DNA of 64,000 bases from Gossypium raimondii (Eukaryota; Streptophyta; Magnoliopsida; Malvales; Malvaceae): assembly GCF_025698545.1 (NCBI RefSeq), contig NC_068576.1, forward strand, positions 49,069,390 to 49,133,389, read 5' to 3'. This document shows positions 1 through 10,747 of this stretch, piece after piece (within the stretch, counting starts at the first letter, position 1; the number at the start of each line of letters is the position of its first letter). The notes beneath the pieces are model-generated. The model made no database searches and was not told the DNA's origin. It saw only the letters and a list, made by a program, of their open reading frames with translations. A program made the translations under genes and the position numbers.

Positions 1-162
1 AGTAGTAATACAAATATGACAGTAAGATAACACGTCAAAAATTTTATAAAAATTTATGTAACATTTTAAAAATGATTTATGACAAAAAAAAAAAAAAGGT
101 AACAGGAAACTGTAGGGTTTGAAAGGATTGGATTTGGCGTCAAGAGGCTGGGGGAGCAAGGC

Positions 163-296
163 AAATTAAAGATACAAGGTAGTGAATCTGATATCTCAGC
201 TCATTTTCAGAGAAAACAAAATTAAAGATATAAGTTAGTGAATCTGATATCTCAGCTCATTTTTACAGAAAACAAAATTAAAGATATAAGGTAGCT
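163..296. repeat. 56-bp tandem repeat, about 2.4 copies
   Basis: The block starting AAATTAAAGATA at 163 recurs at about 219 and again, truncated, at about 275. It includes the segment TGAATCTGATATCTCAGCTC. Period is about 56 bp with a few substitutions and small indels. No function is visible. Confidence 0.85.
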
Positions 297-659
297 CTCT
301 TGTACGTTATATCCATTATTATTTCTTCCGAATAACCTTTTCACTATATCTATGTAGGGAACCATAATCTGAATGCTCTTACATTATGGGTTGGATTGAG
401 TTGAGGCTTCCTAAAATTAGACACCTTCATGCTCTTTGCAACAAGTCATGGCAAGTTATAGTTTCACATATAAGTCGTGATCGGAATAGTTGCGCGGACT
501 GTATGGCACGTATCCAGCGGAATTGACCATATTTTAGGCCCCTCCAGTGGCTGTTCCCGGGTGTCTACTACAAGACTATGCTGGTGCTGTAGATGAGTTA
601 TAAATAAATTTATGTTAGCAACTGCTGGGAGAAATTATTGTTCCACTTTCTAACTTTGC

Positions 660-880
660 TCAATCAACTTAAATCCAACCAGACTTGTTTAACAGGGATC
701 GGGTTACTTTTCGGTCGGATATAGCCCAAGTGTCTGGGCCCTTATAAGGAGGCAAAACCCTTCAACTTGAAGGGTTGCATGGTTCCTCTAACTACACTGC
801 TGGACATTTCCTTGAAATAACCAGCTTCTTCGAATAGTCGCTTATTGGCCTTGGCCACCCACAAATAGCAGGAAATAATA
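660..880. repeat. Diverged repeat, left copy
   Basis: This block aligns with 11030-11230 in the same order and orientation. Shared landmarks are TTTTCGGTC followed by a GGTTGCATGG-like stretch, then a CTGGACATTTCCTT-like stretch and a TCGCTTATTGG-like stretch. By eye identity is about 70-75 percent. Read in frame from about 766 the two copies differ partly by conservative changes (G-x-x-GSSNY-x-x-G-x-FL), so an old coding fragment is possible, but I cannot name a family. Confidence 0.5.
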
Positions 881-1234
881 ATAAAACCCTTGTATAATGT
901 ATATATATTGATAATGTGAGTTCGCTTCAAATATATTCTGGTTCAAATACTATCATGCGTGAGTTCTCTAACCTAATTGTTCATTGTTATGGTTTTTTCT
1001 TTTTGTACAAAAAGGAACAAATTAGGTAGATAACCGTAAGCATCAGTTTTCAAAAGAGGGGAAAGACTTTCTTTACATTAAACATGCACTTAAGTGACAT
1101 TCTTTTCCAACCTTGATGGGAGAGCCTTACAATCAGAAATAAAAGTTGAAAGTAAAAAATTAGCAAAGGAAGGCTTGCGTATCATCAATTTTAAGATGAC
1201 ACAAATGCTAACTCTGCCACTAGTATATGGTATA

Positions 1235-2023
1235 TGATACGAGCCAAGGAGGTGACACTCAAGGGGTTGTTTTTCCTAGTGGTCCAATCACTCGAAGCAA
1301 GGCACGACAATTAAAATCAAAGATGAATGCTTTTGTCCAAGACTTTGTTGCTACAAATTTAATTCATCATGTTCGTGACATTGACAAATACGGGAATGCA
1401 ATTCACTGGACCAATCTTGGAATAGTGAAAGCCCATAAATTGGTGGATTAATCTTTTATGTATCTTATTATTATTATTATTTACTTAATTCTCATTGGTT
1501 GGGACACATCATTTATGAGTTAAGTAATTTTATTGGTTAGGTTATTATTTATTTATTTTCTTAGATAATTTTAAAGAATTTTATTAGGATTCAATTACTC
1601 TTTAAAGAGTTTTTATTCAATTACTCTTGTAATTTGCCTATAAATAGGCTTGTTTTCTACACATTGAAGGATATAAAAAAAGAGAGTATTTGTTTTCTTC
1701 CAAATTTGTGTGAGGCAAATTTTTGAGAGTAGAGTGATTCTTCTCTTACTATTTAGTTTGAAGTTTGTTACTTTCGAGGGTATTTCGGAGTTACAAATAT
1801 TCAAATTTCTTTCCCGTTCATCGGTGTTTCTAGAGGTTCTTCTTCTAGGGGTTTCGTAGGGAGCCGCTCAATTATTGGCGTTTTTGGTTGCAAGTTAACC
1901 AAGGGTTTCATAGGGCAAATCTATCCTTTTATTATTACTATTATTATTTAACTAATTTTATTTATTCTCGTTTTTATTTCTAATTTGTGTTTCTCTTGTG
2001 TCTAGATTCGGGGTTTCGCATCA
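1235..2023 (+). repeat. 5' LTR of the Gypsy element
   Basis: 789 bp, starting TGATACGAGCC and ending CGCATCA, matching 9967-10742 nearly base for base apart from scattered substitutions and a few short indels in TTA-rich runs. A TATA-like box (CTATAAATAGG) lies at 1639-1646. The first 200 bases are the duplicated 3' end of the polyprotein frame (GPITRSKARQLKSKM can be read here), which has no start of its own in this copy and should not be annotated as a gene. Confidence 0.95.
1639..1646 (+). promoter_or_regulatory. LTR TATA box
   Basis: TATAAATA in the context GCCTATAAATAGGC in the middle of the 5' LTR, where an LTR promoter is expected. The same box is kept in the 3' LTR at 10367-10374. 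Confidence 0.6.
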
Positions 2024-2025
2024 GT

Positions 2026-2041
2026 TGGTATCAGTTTTAGG
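2026..2041 (+). promoter_or_regulatory. Primer-binding site
   Basis: TGGTATCAG starts two bases after the 5' LTR end. It matches the beginning of the usual plant site complementary to initiator tRNA-Met (TGGTATCAGAGC), but the bases after it (TTTTAGG) do not, so the site has decayed or is atypical. Confidence 0.7.
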
Positions 2042-2817
2042 CCATTTGGTGTTATTTTTGAAGCTAAAATCAAATCTGAAACGAGTCAAAATACCAAAAA
2101 CACTTTTCATCGGTTTTGTCGATTCTATTTTTTTTGAAGTTTGTGTTTATTCTCCTCTTATTCTTTAAAAAAAACAGCAAAAAGAAAAAGAAAAAAAGAA
2201 GAAGAAGCAAAAAAGCGCAAAAAAAAAACCGCAAAAAAAAAAGTTGCCTACCTTTCATACGTAGGTTTCTTCTTTTCCTATTATTGTTATTATTTTTTAT
2301 TTTTCCCAAAATTGAATTTCTTTTCCTTCATCTTTTCTTGACTCAAGTATAATTAAAGCTTCAATTTTTTTTTGAAAATCTTAAGACACCAAACGTTTCT
2401 GATTTTTGTTTTTTTTTAAATTAGGTAGAGTTTTCTTAAGTTTTCTTCTTATTAAAGCTTTTCTTTGACTCTAAAGTTAGGGATCGTTGCAGGTCTACGT
2501 TTTTTGTTTCTCTTACGCTTTCTAACACTTTGTTTCTTCTTGTGTTAGCAGATATTAAAGGCACGCACAATTCCTTCATCCGTGTAGCCTCCATTACAAA
2601 TTGCCTCATCAAGTTTATTGGCCTCTTAAAGCAATTAGGATCTTCATTGTTTCTTTGAAGTTTGCACCTCCGTTATTTGATCTTGATTAGTAACCCTCTC
2701 CTAACATATTTACAAGTTTTGAATCATTCAGAGAGTTATTCTTTTGAGAGCTAACGAGTGAGGTTATTATTATTTTTTCTTTCTTGTTCCTGTTTGTGTG
2801 ATTTTTTCACAGATACC

Positions 2818-4120
2818 ATGCCCATCACTAGATCCCAAACTAGTAAAAATGAAGAGGATGAGCAAAAAAGAGAGAACGATCCTTTAGTCGAGTTGTTACA
2901 AAAAGAGATGAAAAAGTTGCAAACTCAATTCGAACATAGCATGACCCAGATGTTACAAGAGCAAATGGAGTATCTTGATACAAAACTTACAACTCAAGAG
3001 AGATACATTGCCGATAATTACAAGAAGTTGAACGAAGCCTTTATAAGCCGATCAAATTCGTGAGATCAAACTTTTAAATGAAGGGAGAACCATGTTTTTG
3101 ATGATGACTTTGAGTCTGAGCATGTACCTAGAGAAAGATTGGAGCGAAACAATGACACCCCCAAACCAAAATTTCCTTCTTTTTCAGGGAAGAATGATCC
3201 TGATGCTTACCTTGATTGGGAGGAAAAGATGGAAGCAGTCTTTGCTTGTTACAATTACTCTGATGAGAAAAAAGGTAACATACGCTGTCGCTGAGTTCAT
3301 TAATTATGCACTAACATGGTGGAATCAATTATGTAAAAGCAGGATTCTTTATAGAGAGCAACATGTTACTACTTGGGTTGAAATGAAGCGCATCTTGCGA
3401 AAACAGTTTGTTCCACCATACTATTATCGAGAACTCCATCAAAGACTCCAACATCTTGTTCAAGGAGATAGATTTGTGGATGACTACTACAAAGAGATGG
3501 AGACTATTCAGATTAGAGCTAATCCTGTTGAAGAGGCTGAGGTGACTATGGCTAGATTCCTTGCCGGCCTAAAGCCTGAGATTGCAAATTGAGTTGAGTT
3601 ACAACACTACATGGATGTTGAAGAGATGCTTCAAACCGCACTCACCATTGAAAAGCAATTACGAAAGAAAGGGACACCGAGGGGTGCTAGTTCGTTTCTA
3701 ATCACGCTTGGAGAAAATTGGCAAAAACAAGATGATAGATTGTGGAATGGGAGAGATGCACGGTTCAAGCCAAATGAGCCTAGAACTTACTCCAAAGATA
3801 GAGGTATGCCTAATCCATTTAAAGGTTCTACTTCTACTAATCGAGCTCCATCTTCTTCTTCTACATCTCCTAGTGCCATTAAGCAGCCAAAAGATATTAC
3901 CTGCTTCAAATGCCAAGGAAGGGGTCACTATGCTCGAGAATGCCCTAATAAAAAGTCATTGGTGATTCGAGAAGATGGCGAGGTTGATTTTGAGTCCGAT
4001 AACGAAGATGAGATGCCTCCTTTGGAAGATGCTAATGATGTGCATACTCATGATGAGTATGAAAAATACTTGGAGTATGGTGAGAAAGCACTTGTTGCTC
4101 GAAGGGCTTTAAATGTTTAG
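2818..4120 (+). pseudogene. Gypsy gag (disabled)
   Basis: Gag frame starting at ATG 2818, in the usual place after the leader. The N-terminal part includes a heptad-like, Glu/Gln-rich stretch. The retrotransposon gag domain follows (TWWNQL near 3315-3335, then KRILRKQFVP). A single CCHC zinc knuckle is encoded near 3900-3945 (CFKCQGRGHYAREC, spacing CX2CX4HX4C), followed by an acidic tail. Damage: TGA at 3061-3063 and 3079-3081, a frame change at the A-run near 3268-3276, TGA at 3590-3592 and TAG at 4118-4120. The last stop falls where related elements read straight on into protease, so gag and pol were probably one frame. The leader (2024-2817) has long A-rich runs near 2166-2245 and no gene. 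Confidence 0.85.
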
Positions 4121-7100
4121 TTTAAAGAGGAAAGGCGCGAACAAAGAGATAACATTTTCCACACGAGATGTTTGATTGGTGGACAACCTAGTTCATTGAT
4201 CATCGATAGTGGAAGTTGCACCAATGTGGTAAGTTCTTCCCTTGTTGAGAAACTTGGCCTACCTTGTGTGAAGCATCCAAGGCCATACCGCTTGCAATGG
4301 CTGAATGATAGTGGGGAGGTAAAAGTATCTAAACAATGCTTAGTTTCATTTTCCATTGGTAGATACTCTGATAAAGTTTTGTGTGATGTTGTTCCAATGC
4401 AAGCTGGACACATATTACTTGGACGGCCATGGCAGTTTGATCGACGAGTAAATCATGATGGTTTTCTTAACCAATATACCTTTGTGTTCCTTGGAAAGAA
4501 GTTTACTTTGGCTCCACTTCCTCCTCAAGAAGTCTACAATGATCAACTCAAACTTGCTAGTGAGATGGGTAAGGGAAGTGAGGTCAAATCATTGCAAAAG
4601 GCTGAGAGTAAAGAGACCCTTAGTGTTAAAAGCCAACTTAAAGGCCCAACATTGGTGAGTGATTGCACACACAAGTCGCGAGATGAGAGAGTGAGTTTAT
4701 TCGCTAGGTTTCGAGATATCAAATTTGCTATTTGTACAAAACAAACATTTGTAATTATTAGGTTTAGGGAAAACTTTGTTTTGACTAACCCTAATACACA
4801 TTTGCCTAGTTGTTTTGTTGATCTTTTGCAGGATTTTGAGGATGTATTTCCTTCTGAAATGCCTAAGGGATTACCTCATTTACGAGGGATTGAACATCAA
4901 ATTGACTTTGTGCCTGGGTCGAGTATTCCGAATAGACCAGTCTATCGAAGCAATCCTGAAGAAACTAAAGAGTTGCAAAGGCAAGTTGAAGATCTCTTAG
5001 AGAAATGGTTGATTCGTGAGAGTCTAAATCCTTGTGCGGTTCCTGTACTTCTCGTCCCAAAAAAAGATGATTCTTGGAGAATGTGTGTTGATTGTCGTGC
5101 TGTCAACAAGATTACGGTAAAGTATCGATATCCAATTCCTCGATTGGATGATATGTTGGATGAGCTTAATGGTGCATGCATTTTTTCTAAAATTGACTTA
5201 AAAAGTGGTTACCATCAAATAAGAATGAAACAAAGTGATGAATGGAAAACTGCTTTTAAGACTAAGTATGGCCTGTATGAGTGGTTAGTCATGCCATTTG
5301 GCTTAACTAATGCTCCTAGCACATTCATGAGATTAATGAACCACGTACTTAGACCTTTTTTAGGGAAATTTGTCGTTGTGTATTTTGATGACATACTGAT
5401 TTATAGCAAAACTTTGAATGATCATGTTGGGCATGTTAAATTAGTACTGGATGTGTTAAGGCATGAGCGACTCTTTGCTAATCTTGAAAAATGCACCTTT
5501 TGTATGGATAAGCTTGTTTTTTTGGGTTTTGTGATAAGTTTTACAGGAATCCATGTGGATGAGGAGAAGGTAAAGGCAATTAAAGAATGGCCTATCCCTA
5601 AAACTATTTCTGAGGTAAGGTCTTTCCTTGGGTTAGCCGGTTTCTACCGCAGGTTTGTTCGTAACTTTTCCACAATTGCTTCGCCTTTGACTGCACTTAT
5701 TAAAAAGGATGTATCTTTTCATTGGACAGATAAGTAAGAATTAGCATTTAATGCACTTAAAGATAAATTGTGTACTACTCCTATTCTTGTTTTACCTAAT
5801 TTTGAAAAGACCTTTGAGATTGAATGTGATGCTTCTGGTGTAGGTATAGGTGTCGTCCTTATGCAAGATAATAAACCACTAGCCTACTTTAGTGAGAAAC
5901 TTGGTGGAGCACATTTGAACTATTTGACCTATGATAAAAAGTTGTATGCATTGGTAAGGGCATTAGAAGTTTGGCAACATTACCTTTTACCAATGGAGTT
6001 TGTGATTCACACAGACCATGAATCACTTAAGCACTTAAAGGGACAAGGTAAGTTGAATAAGCGACATGCGAGGTGGGTTGAATTCATTGAATCTTTTCCT
6101 TATGTTATAAGGTATAAGAAAGGTAAAGATAATATTGTGGCTGATGCTCTATCAATGAGGTACACTTTACTTAGTACTTTGCATACTAAGTTATTAGGTT
6201 TTGAGTATCTCAAAGATTTATATGCCACTGATTCTGATTTTGCAAGCATTTATGACGCATGTGAACATGGTGCATTTCACAAATTTTATAAGCATGATGG
6301 CTATCTTTTTCGAAATAATAGACTATGCTTACCAAAGTGTTCAATGCGAGAATTGTTGGTTCGAGAGGCTTATAGTGGTGTTCTTATGGGTCATTTTGGA
6401 GTCACTAAGACTTATGATGTTTTACATGAGCATTTTTATTGGCCTAACATGCGAAAACTTGTTGAGAAAATTTGCTCTACTTGCATTACTTGTAAACAAG
6501 CTAAATCCACTGTGATGCCTCATGGTCTATATACTCCTCTTCCTGTTCCTAGTTCACCTTGGACTGACATTTCAATGGATTTTGTAATAGGTTTACCAAG
6601 GATAAAGCGTGGACGAGATAGCATCTTTTTGGTTGTGGATCTATTTTTTAAAATGGCTCATTTCATTCCATGCCATAAGACTGATGATGCAACCCATGTT
6701 GCCGATCTATTTTTCCGTGAAGTTGTGAGATTACATGGAATCCCAAGGACTATCATTTCCGATAGAGATGCAAAATTTCTTAGTCACTTTTGGAAGGTGT
6801 TATGGGGTAAGTTAGGTACTAAACTACTTTACTCTACTACATGCCACCCTCAAACTGATGGTCAAACCAAGGTGGTAAATCGAGTTTTGGGATCTTTGCT
6901 TAGAGCCATAATATGTAAGAATGTTAAATCTTCGGAAGAATGGATACCCTATGTTGAGTTTGCTTATAATCGTTCTGTTCATTCTTCCACAGGTTTTACT
7001 CCTTTTGAGATTGTATATGGCTTTAATTCACTTACTATTTTAGATTTGCTTCCTTTACCTTTGAATGACATTGCTAATTTAGATGGTGAAAGGAAAACTG

Positions 7101-7159
7101 ATTTAGTGAAAGAGATCCATGAGAAGGCTCGTAAAGCCATTGAGAAAAAGAATGAGTCC
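4121..7159 (+). pseudogene. Gypsy pol: protease, RT, RNase H, integrase core (disabled)
   Basis: Continues in the phase of the end of gag. The aspartic protease motif is LIIDSGSC near 4195-4220. Reverse transcriptase follows at about 5035-5500, with VPKKDDSWRMCVDCR, a FSKIDLKSGYHQIR block, MPFGLTNAPSTF and catalytic YFDDIL. A TAA at 5735-5737 interrupts before RNase H ([17 protein letters not shown]). Integrase has the HHCC zinc residues (about 6390-6500). The first two catalytic aspartates are present ([17 protein letters not shown]), but the expected glutamate of DDE is lysine: DGQTKVVNR near 6860-6885. The frame is then broken at 7160 by the solo LTR and resumes in phase at 9680. Confidence 0.92.
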
Positions 7160-9674
7160 TGTAACACCCCCAAACCCCCAAACCGTCGCCGGAACAGGTT
7201 TATGAGGCATTGCCGGACATATCACACAATTTACACATAATTTAAAAATAAACAACCAACATATTAAAGTAAATCATAATTCATATAAATTTTACTAATT
7301 GATTTCATTCATTCATTTTTTTTATTTTATAAAAAATTCGGCAGCATTTCGGCTTATTTTTACATTAAACCCCCTGCAAAATTTCAAATATAACCAACTC
7401 AATTCCAGTATTTCAACCAAGGCATTTATATATTCAAATATACCAAAATACCATTTATCAAAGTGCACCCAAAATGAACATAACACATAATGTTTCCATT
7501 CTAAACTAAACATTTCCAACTCAAGCCATATCACATAGCTTGATCAAACCCCAAAATTCATACCAAAAAATTAACTATACATGCCATATTTACATTAATT
7601 ACAAAAGGTCCAAAAGTACCAAAAATTGCTTGGATAGTGTGATAGCAAATCTCCGACCTAGTCCAAAATCGAGCTAGCTTCCGAAGTCTATAGAACATAA
7701 GAAAATAAATGAAGTAAGCATTAAGCTTAGTAAGCCGTATAATATAGAATTAAACTTGCCAATTTAACATTTAAGCATTTTAAACAATTAAATTCAACTC
7801 ATTTGTCCACATAGTCTATTAACACCACCATCCACGAGTTAGTCATATAGCTAAATATATCATGTCGTCCATATAATTCATATATTCATAAAACAAATAA
7901 TTCATGTAAATCATATAGCATTTATATCAATTCCATCCTAATCGTGTAACCTGTAATTCATCCAAATAATTATATAACTTTTTCATATGATCAGTAACAG
8001 TAATTATGCCCGTTGAACCTATTAGAACATCGAGGGATACACGGGTGATACACTATAATTGTATTTATCAGAAATTCGTCAATTCATTGTCATTTTCGCT
8101 CTTTCGAGCCATGATTGGTAAGCTCATTCCGAGCTGATAAACGGTAAGCTCTATCGAGCTGAAACGGTAAGCTCCGTAGAGCTGAAACGGTAAGCTCCGT
8201 AGAGCTGAAACGGTAAGCTCATACAAGCTGTGGTGAGTCCGCAACAAATGTAGGAGCTCGACCAAACGGTAACCCTAGTGACAAGTCACTCGATCCCAGC
8301 GATTTTCTAAAGTTCAAACGGGCTCAAGATTATCCAATTTCATCAATTAAGAAATGAAAAATCAATAGCTCAATTCCTCAATTCATATGCGTATTTATAT
8401 ATTTAATATAATTAAATACATACATTTAAATACTCAAAATTTAATATTCAATGCCTATTATTGTACCAAATCTATATAATGTATATAGTATTTGTAACAT
8501 TTCATTTGCATTCATGTAAACAGTAATATAATAGCATATCGGTAATTTAAAATTCAAGTGGATCATTCATTCAACTTACATACATTCATTTTTTTTTGAC
8601 AATTACAAATATTTAATAATTCAATTCTAGCTACACGAACTTACCTCGTATTTGCTCGAATACTTTCGTCTACCCGTCTAACTTTTGTTTCCCCCGATCA
8701 AGTTCCGGTATTTGTTTATCTTGATCTATATAAATTCAAATTTAACTCATTTATTCACCAAATCAATCAATTCAATCCATATAAATATATTTTGACATTT
8801 CTACAAATAGCCTTCATATTTTCGCATTTTGACACTTTAGTTCCTAATTCACAAATATACAAAATATACGAAATTTCTTTATACGAATTCTTAACCGAAT
8901 AATATATATCTTCTAGTCAGCCCATATTTTCATTTATTTCACATTTCTAACATAATATTTCTATTTTTTTTTATTAAATCCCTAAAGCTCATTTTTGTCA
9001 AAATTTATTTTATAAAACTTGTATATGTTTCAACACCCATCAATAATCTAGCATAATACTTCAAAATATACCAGTATTCAACAATGACACATTTCAAAAT
9101 CATCAAAATTTTCAGAAATTAAAGTACGGGCTAGCTAGAATACAAAACAACGATCTCAAAAACGTAAAAATCATCAAAAACCGAGCAAAGAACATACCTT
9201 AATCAACAACCAAAAGTGCCGAACCCTACTTTGCTCATAAGCTTTCTTTCCTTTGTTAATTCGGCAGTATAGAAGAATGGATCATTGATTTTTCATGTTT
9301 TGTTTTATTATAAAAAAAAACTTATTAACATAATGACCATATTAACCTTAATAGTTAAAAATTACAAAACACCTAATGGCTGTCTATTTTTGACCATGCA
9401 ATATTCTAATGATTAAATTACCACATAAGGACTCTATATAATAAAAGTCATAACAAATAGGTACCTTTACATATAACATTCAAATTTTGCATTTGACGCG
9501 ATTAAATCCTTTTAATTAAATTAAGTATTTAAACGGTAAAATTTTTTAATGAAATTTTTATACTATAATTCCATCATGCTGTAAAACTTATTAAAATAAT
9601 ATAATAAATATTTTTACTCGGTTAAGTGGTCCCGAAACCACTGTTCCGATTAGACTCAAAAACGAGTTATTACA
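7160..9674 (+). mobile_element. Solo LTR inserted in Gypsy integrase
   Basis: 2515 bp, starting TGTAACACCC and ending TTATTACA, with the perfect 5-bp duplication AGTCC at 7155-7159 and 9675-9679. There is no internal retrotransposon region, primer site or second LTR, so it is a solo LTR left by recombination. The ends resemble those of the other four solo LTRs here. A block near 9149-9200 (GATCTCAAAAACGTAAAAAT) is shared with 16687-16745 and, more weakly, 19675-19730. Long TGTAACACCCC LTRs are typical of large plant Gypsy elements, but without internal sequence the lineage cannot be fixed. Confidence 0.9.
8115..8232 (+). repeat. 23-bp tandem array of hairpin units (solo LTR 1)
   Basis: About five copies of a 23-bp unit containing AACGGTAAGCTC and GAGCTGAAA; the ACGGTAAGCT core recurs at 8141, 8164, 8187 and 8210. 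Each unit pairs AGCTC with GAGCT, so the array can fold as a series of small hairpins. It begins about 955 bp from the 5' end of this LTR. Confidence 0.85.
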
Positions 9675-9679
9675 AGTCC

Positions 9680-10156
9680 AATGCACATCGAGCTAATAAA
9701 GGGCAAAAGCAAGTCTTATTTGAACCTGGAGATTGGGTATGAGTGCATATGAGGAAAGAACGATTTCCTTCTAAGAAAAAGAATAAACTTGATGCACGAG
9801 GAGATGGACCATTCCAAGTACTCGAGAAAATAAATGACAATGCTTATCGCATTGATCTTCCTGGTGAGTATAGTGTTAGTGCTACTTTCAATGTTTCTGA
9901 TCTTTCTCCTTTTGAATTTGATTTAGGTTCAGATTCGAGGACGAATCTTCTTGAAGAGGGGGAGAATGATACGAGCCAAGGAGGTGACACTCAAGGGGTT
10001 GTTTTTCCTAGTGGTCCAATCACTCGAAACAAAGCACGACAATTAAAATCAAAGATGAATGCTTTTGTCCAAGACTTTGTTGCTACAAATTTAATTCATC
10101 ATGTTCGTGACATTGACAATACGGGAATACAATTCACTGGACCAATCTTGGAATAG
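9680..10156 (+). pseudogene. Gypsy integrase C-terminal part, running into the 3' LTR
   Basis: Continuation of pol after the solo LTR and its duplicated AGTCC. It encodes the C-terminal integrase region (LFEPGDWV, then a basic stretch with RKERFPSKKKNKL, then SATFNVSDLSPFEFD). A TGA at 9740-9742 stands where related elements have tryptophan. The frame continues through the polypurine tract and about 190 bp into the 3' LTR, ending at 10154-10156 after GPITRNKARQLKSKM. I do not see a canonical chromodomain. Confidence 0.8.
9953..9966 (+). promoter_or_regulatory. Polypurine tract of the Gypsy element
   Basis: GAAGAGGGGGAGAA lies directly against the TG that opens the 3' LTR, the expected place for the plus-strand primer. 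It is also coding (Glu/Gly-rich) because the polyprotein frame crosses it. Confidence 0.85.
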
Positions 10157-10742
10157 TGAAAGCCCATAAATTGGTGGATTAATCTTTTATGTATCTTATT
10201 ATTATTATTTACTTAATTCTCATTGGTTGGGACACATCATTTATGAATTACATAATTTTATTGGTTAGGTTATTATTTATTTATTTTCTTAGATAATTTT
10301 AAAGAGTTTTATTAGGATTCAATTACTCTTTAAAGAGTTTTTATTCAATTACTCTTGTAATTTGCCTATAAATAGGCTTGTTTTCTACACATTGAAGGAT
10401 ATAAAAAAAGAGAGTATTTGTTTTCTTCCAAATTTGTGTGAGGCAAATTTTTGAGAGTAGAGTGATTCTTCTCTTGCTATATAGTTTGGAGTTTGTTACT
10501 TTCGAGGGTATTTCAGAGTTACAAATATTCAAATTTCTTTCCCGTTCATCGGTGTTTCTAGAGGTTCTTCTTCTAGGGGTTTCGTAGGGAGCCGCTCAAT
10601 TATTGGCGTTTTTGGTTGCAAGTTAACCAAGGGTTCCATAGGGCAAATCTATCCTTTTATTATTATTTAACTAATTTTATTTATTCTCGTTTTTATTTCT
10701 AATTTGTGTTTTTCTTGTGTTTAGATCCGGGATTCCGCATCA
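9967..10742 (+). repeat. 3' LTR of the Gypsy element
   Basis: 776 bp, TGATACGAGCC...CGCATCA, followed by the GTATA duplication. It differs from the 5' LTR by about 16-17 substitutions plus short indels, by my count. A TATA box is at 10367-10374. Confidence 0.95.
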
Positions 10743-10747
10743 GTATA

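Larger units (their letters stand above)
1..1229. other. Intergenic, no gene supported
   Basis: No reading frame here matches a family I recognise; stops are frequent on both strands. It holds a short tandem repeat (163-296) and a block at about 660-880 that resembles 11030-11230 on the other side of the Gypsy element. The last five bases before 1235 (GTATA) are the Gypsy target-site duplication. Confidence 0.6.
1235..10742 (+). mobile_element. Ty3/Gypsy LTR retrotransposon (inactive)
   Basis: A complete element by structure: two LTRs with TG...CA ends, a primer-binding site next to the 5' LTR, gag-pol in the Gypsy order (gag, protease, reverse transcriptase, RNase H, integrase), a polypurine tract, and the 5-bp target duplication GTATA at 1230-1234 and 10743-10747. 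It is about 9.5 kb as found, of which 2.5 kb is a solo LTR inserted in integrase, so the original was about 7.0 kb. The reading frame carries about six stops and one frame change, so it cannot make its proteins. Coding sequence runs on into the 3' LTR, a layout known from CRM-lineage chromoviruses; assignment to that lineage is my inference. The LTRs differ at roughly 2 percent of sites by eye. Confidence 0.95.

Noticed and set aside
1227..1451. Small gene encoding GPITRSKARQLKSKM
   Set aside because: It is the 5' LTR copy of the polyprotein tail and has no independent start.
2070..2352. Lys/Arg-rich and Phe-rich open frames
   Set aside because: They come from A-rich and T-rich runs in the Gypsy leader and overlap on both strands; no motif.
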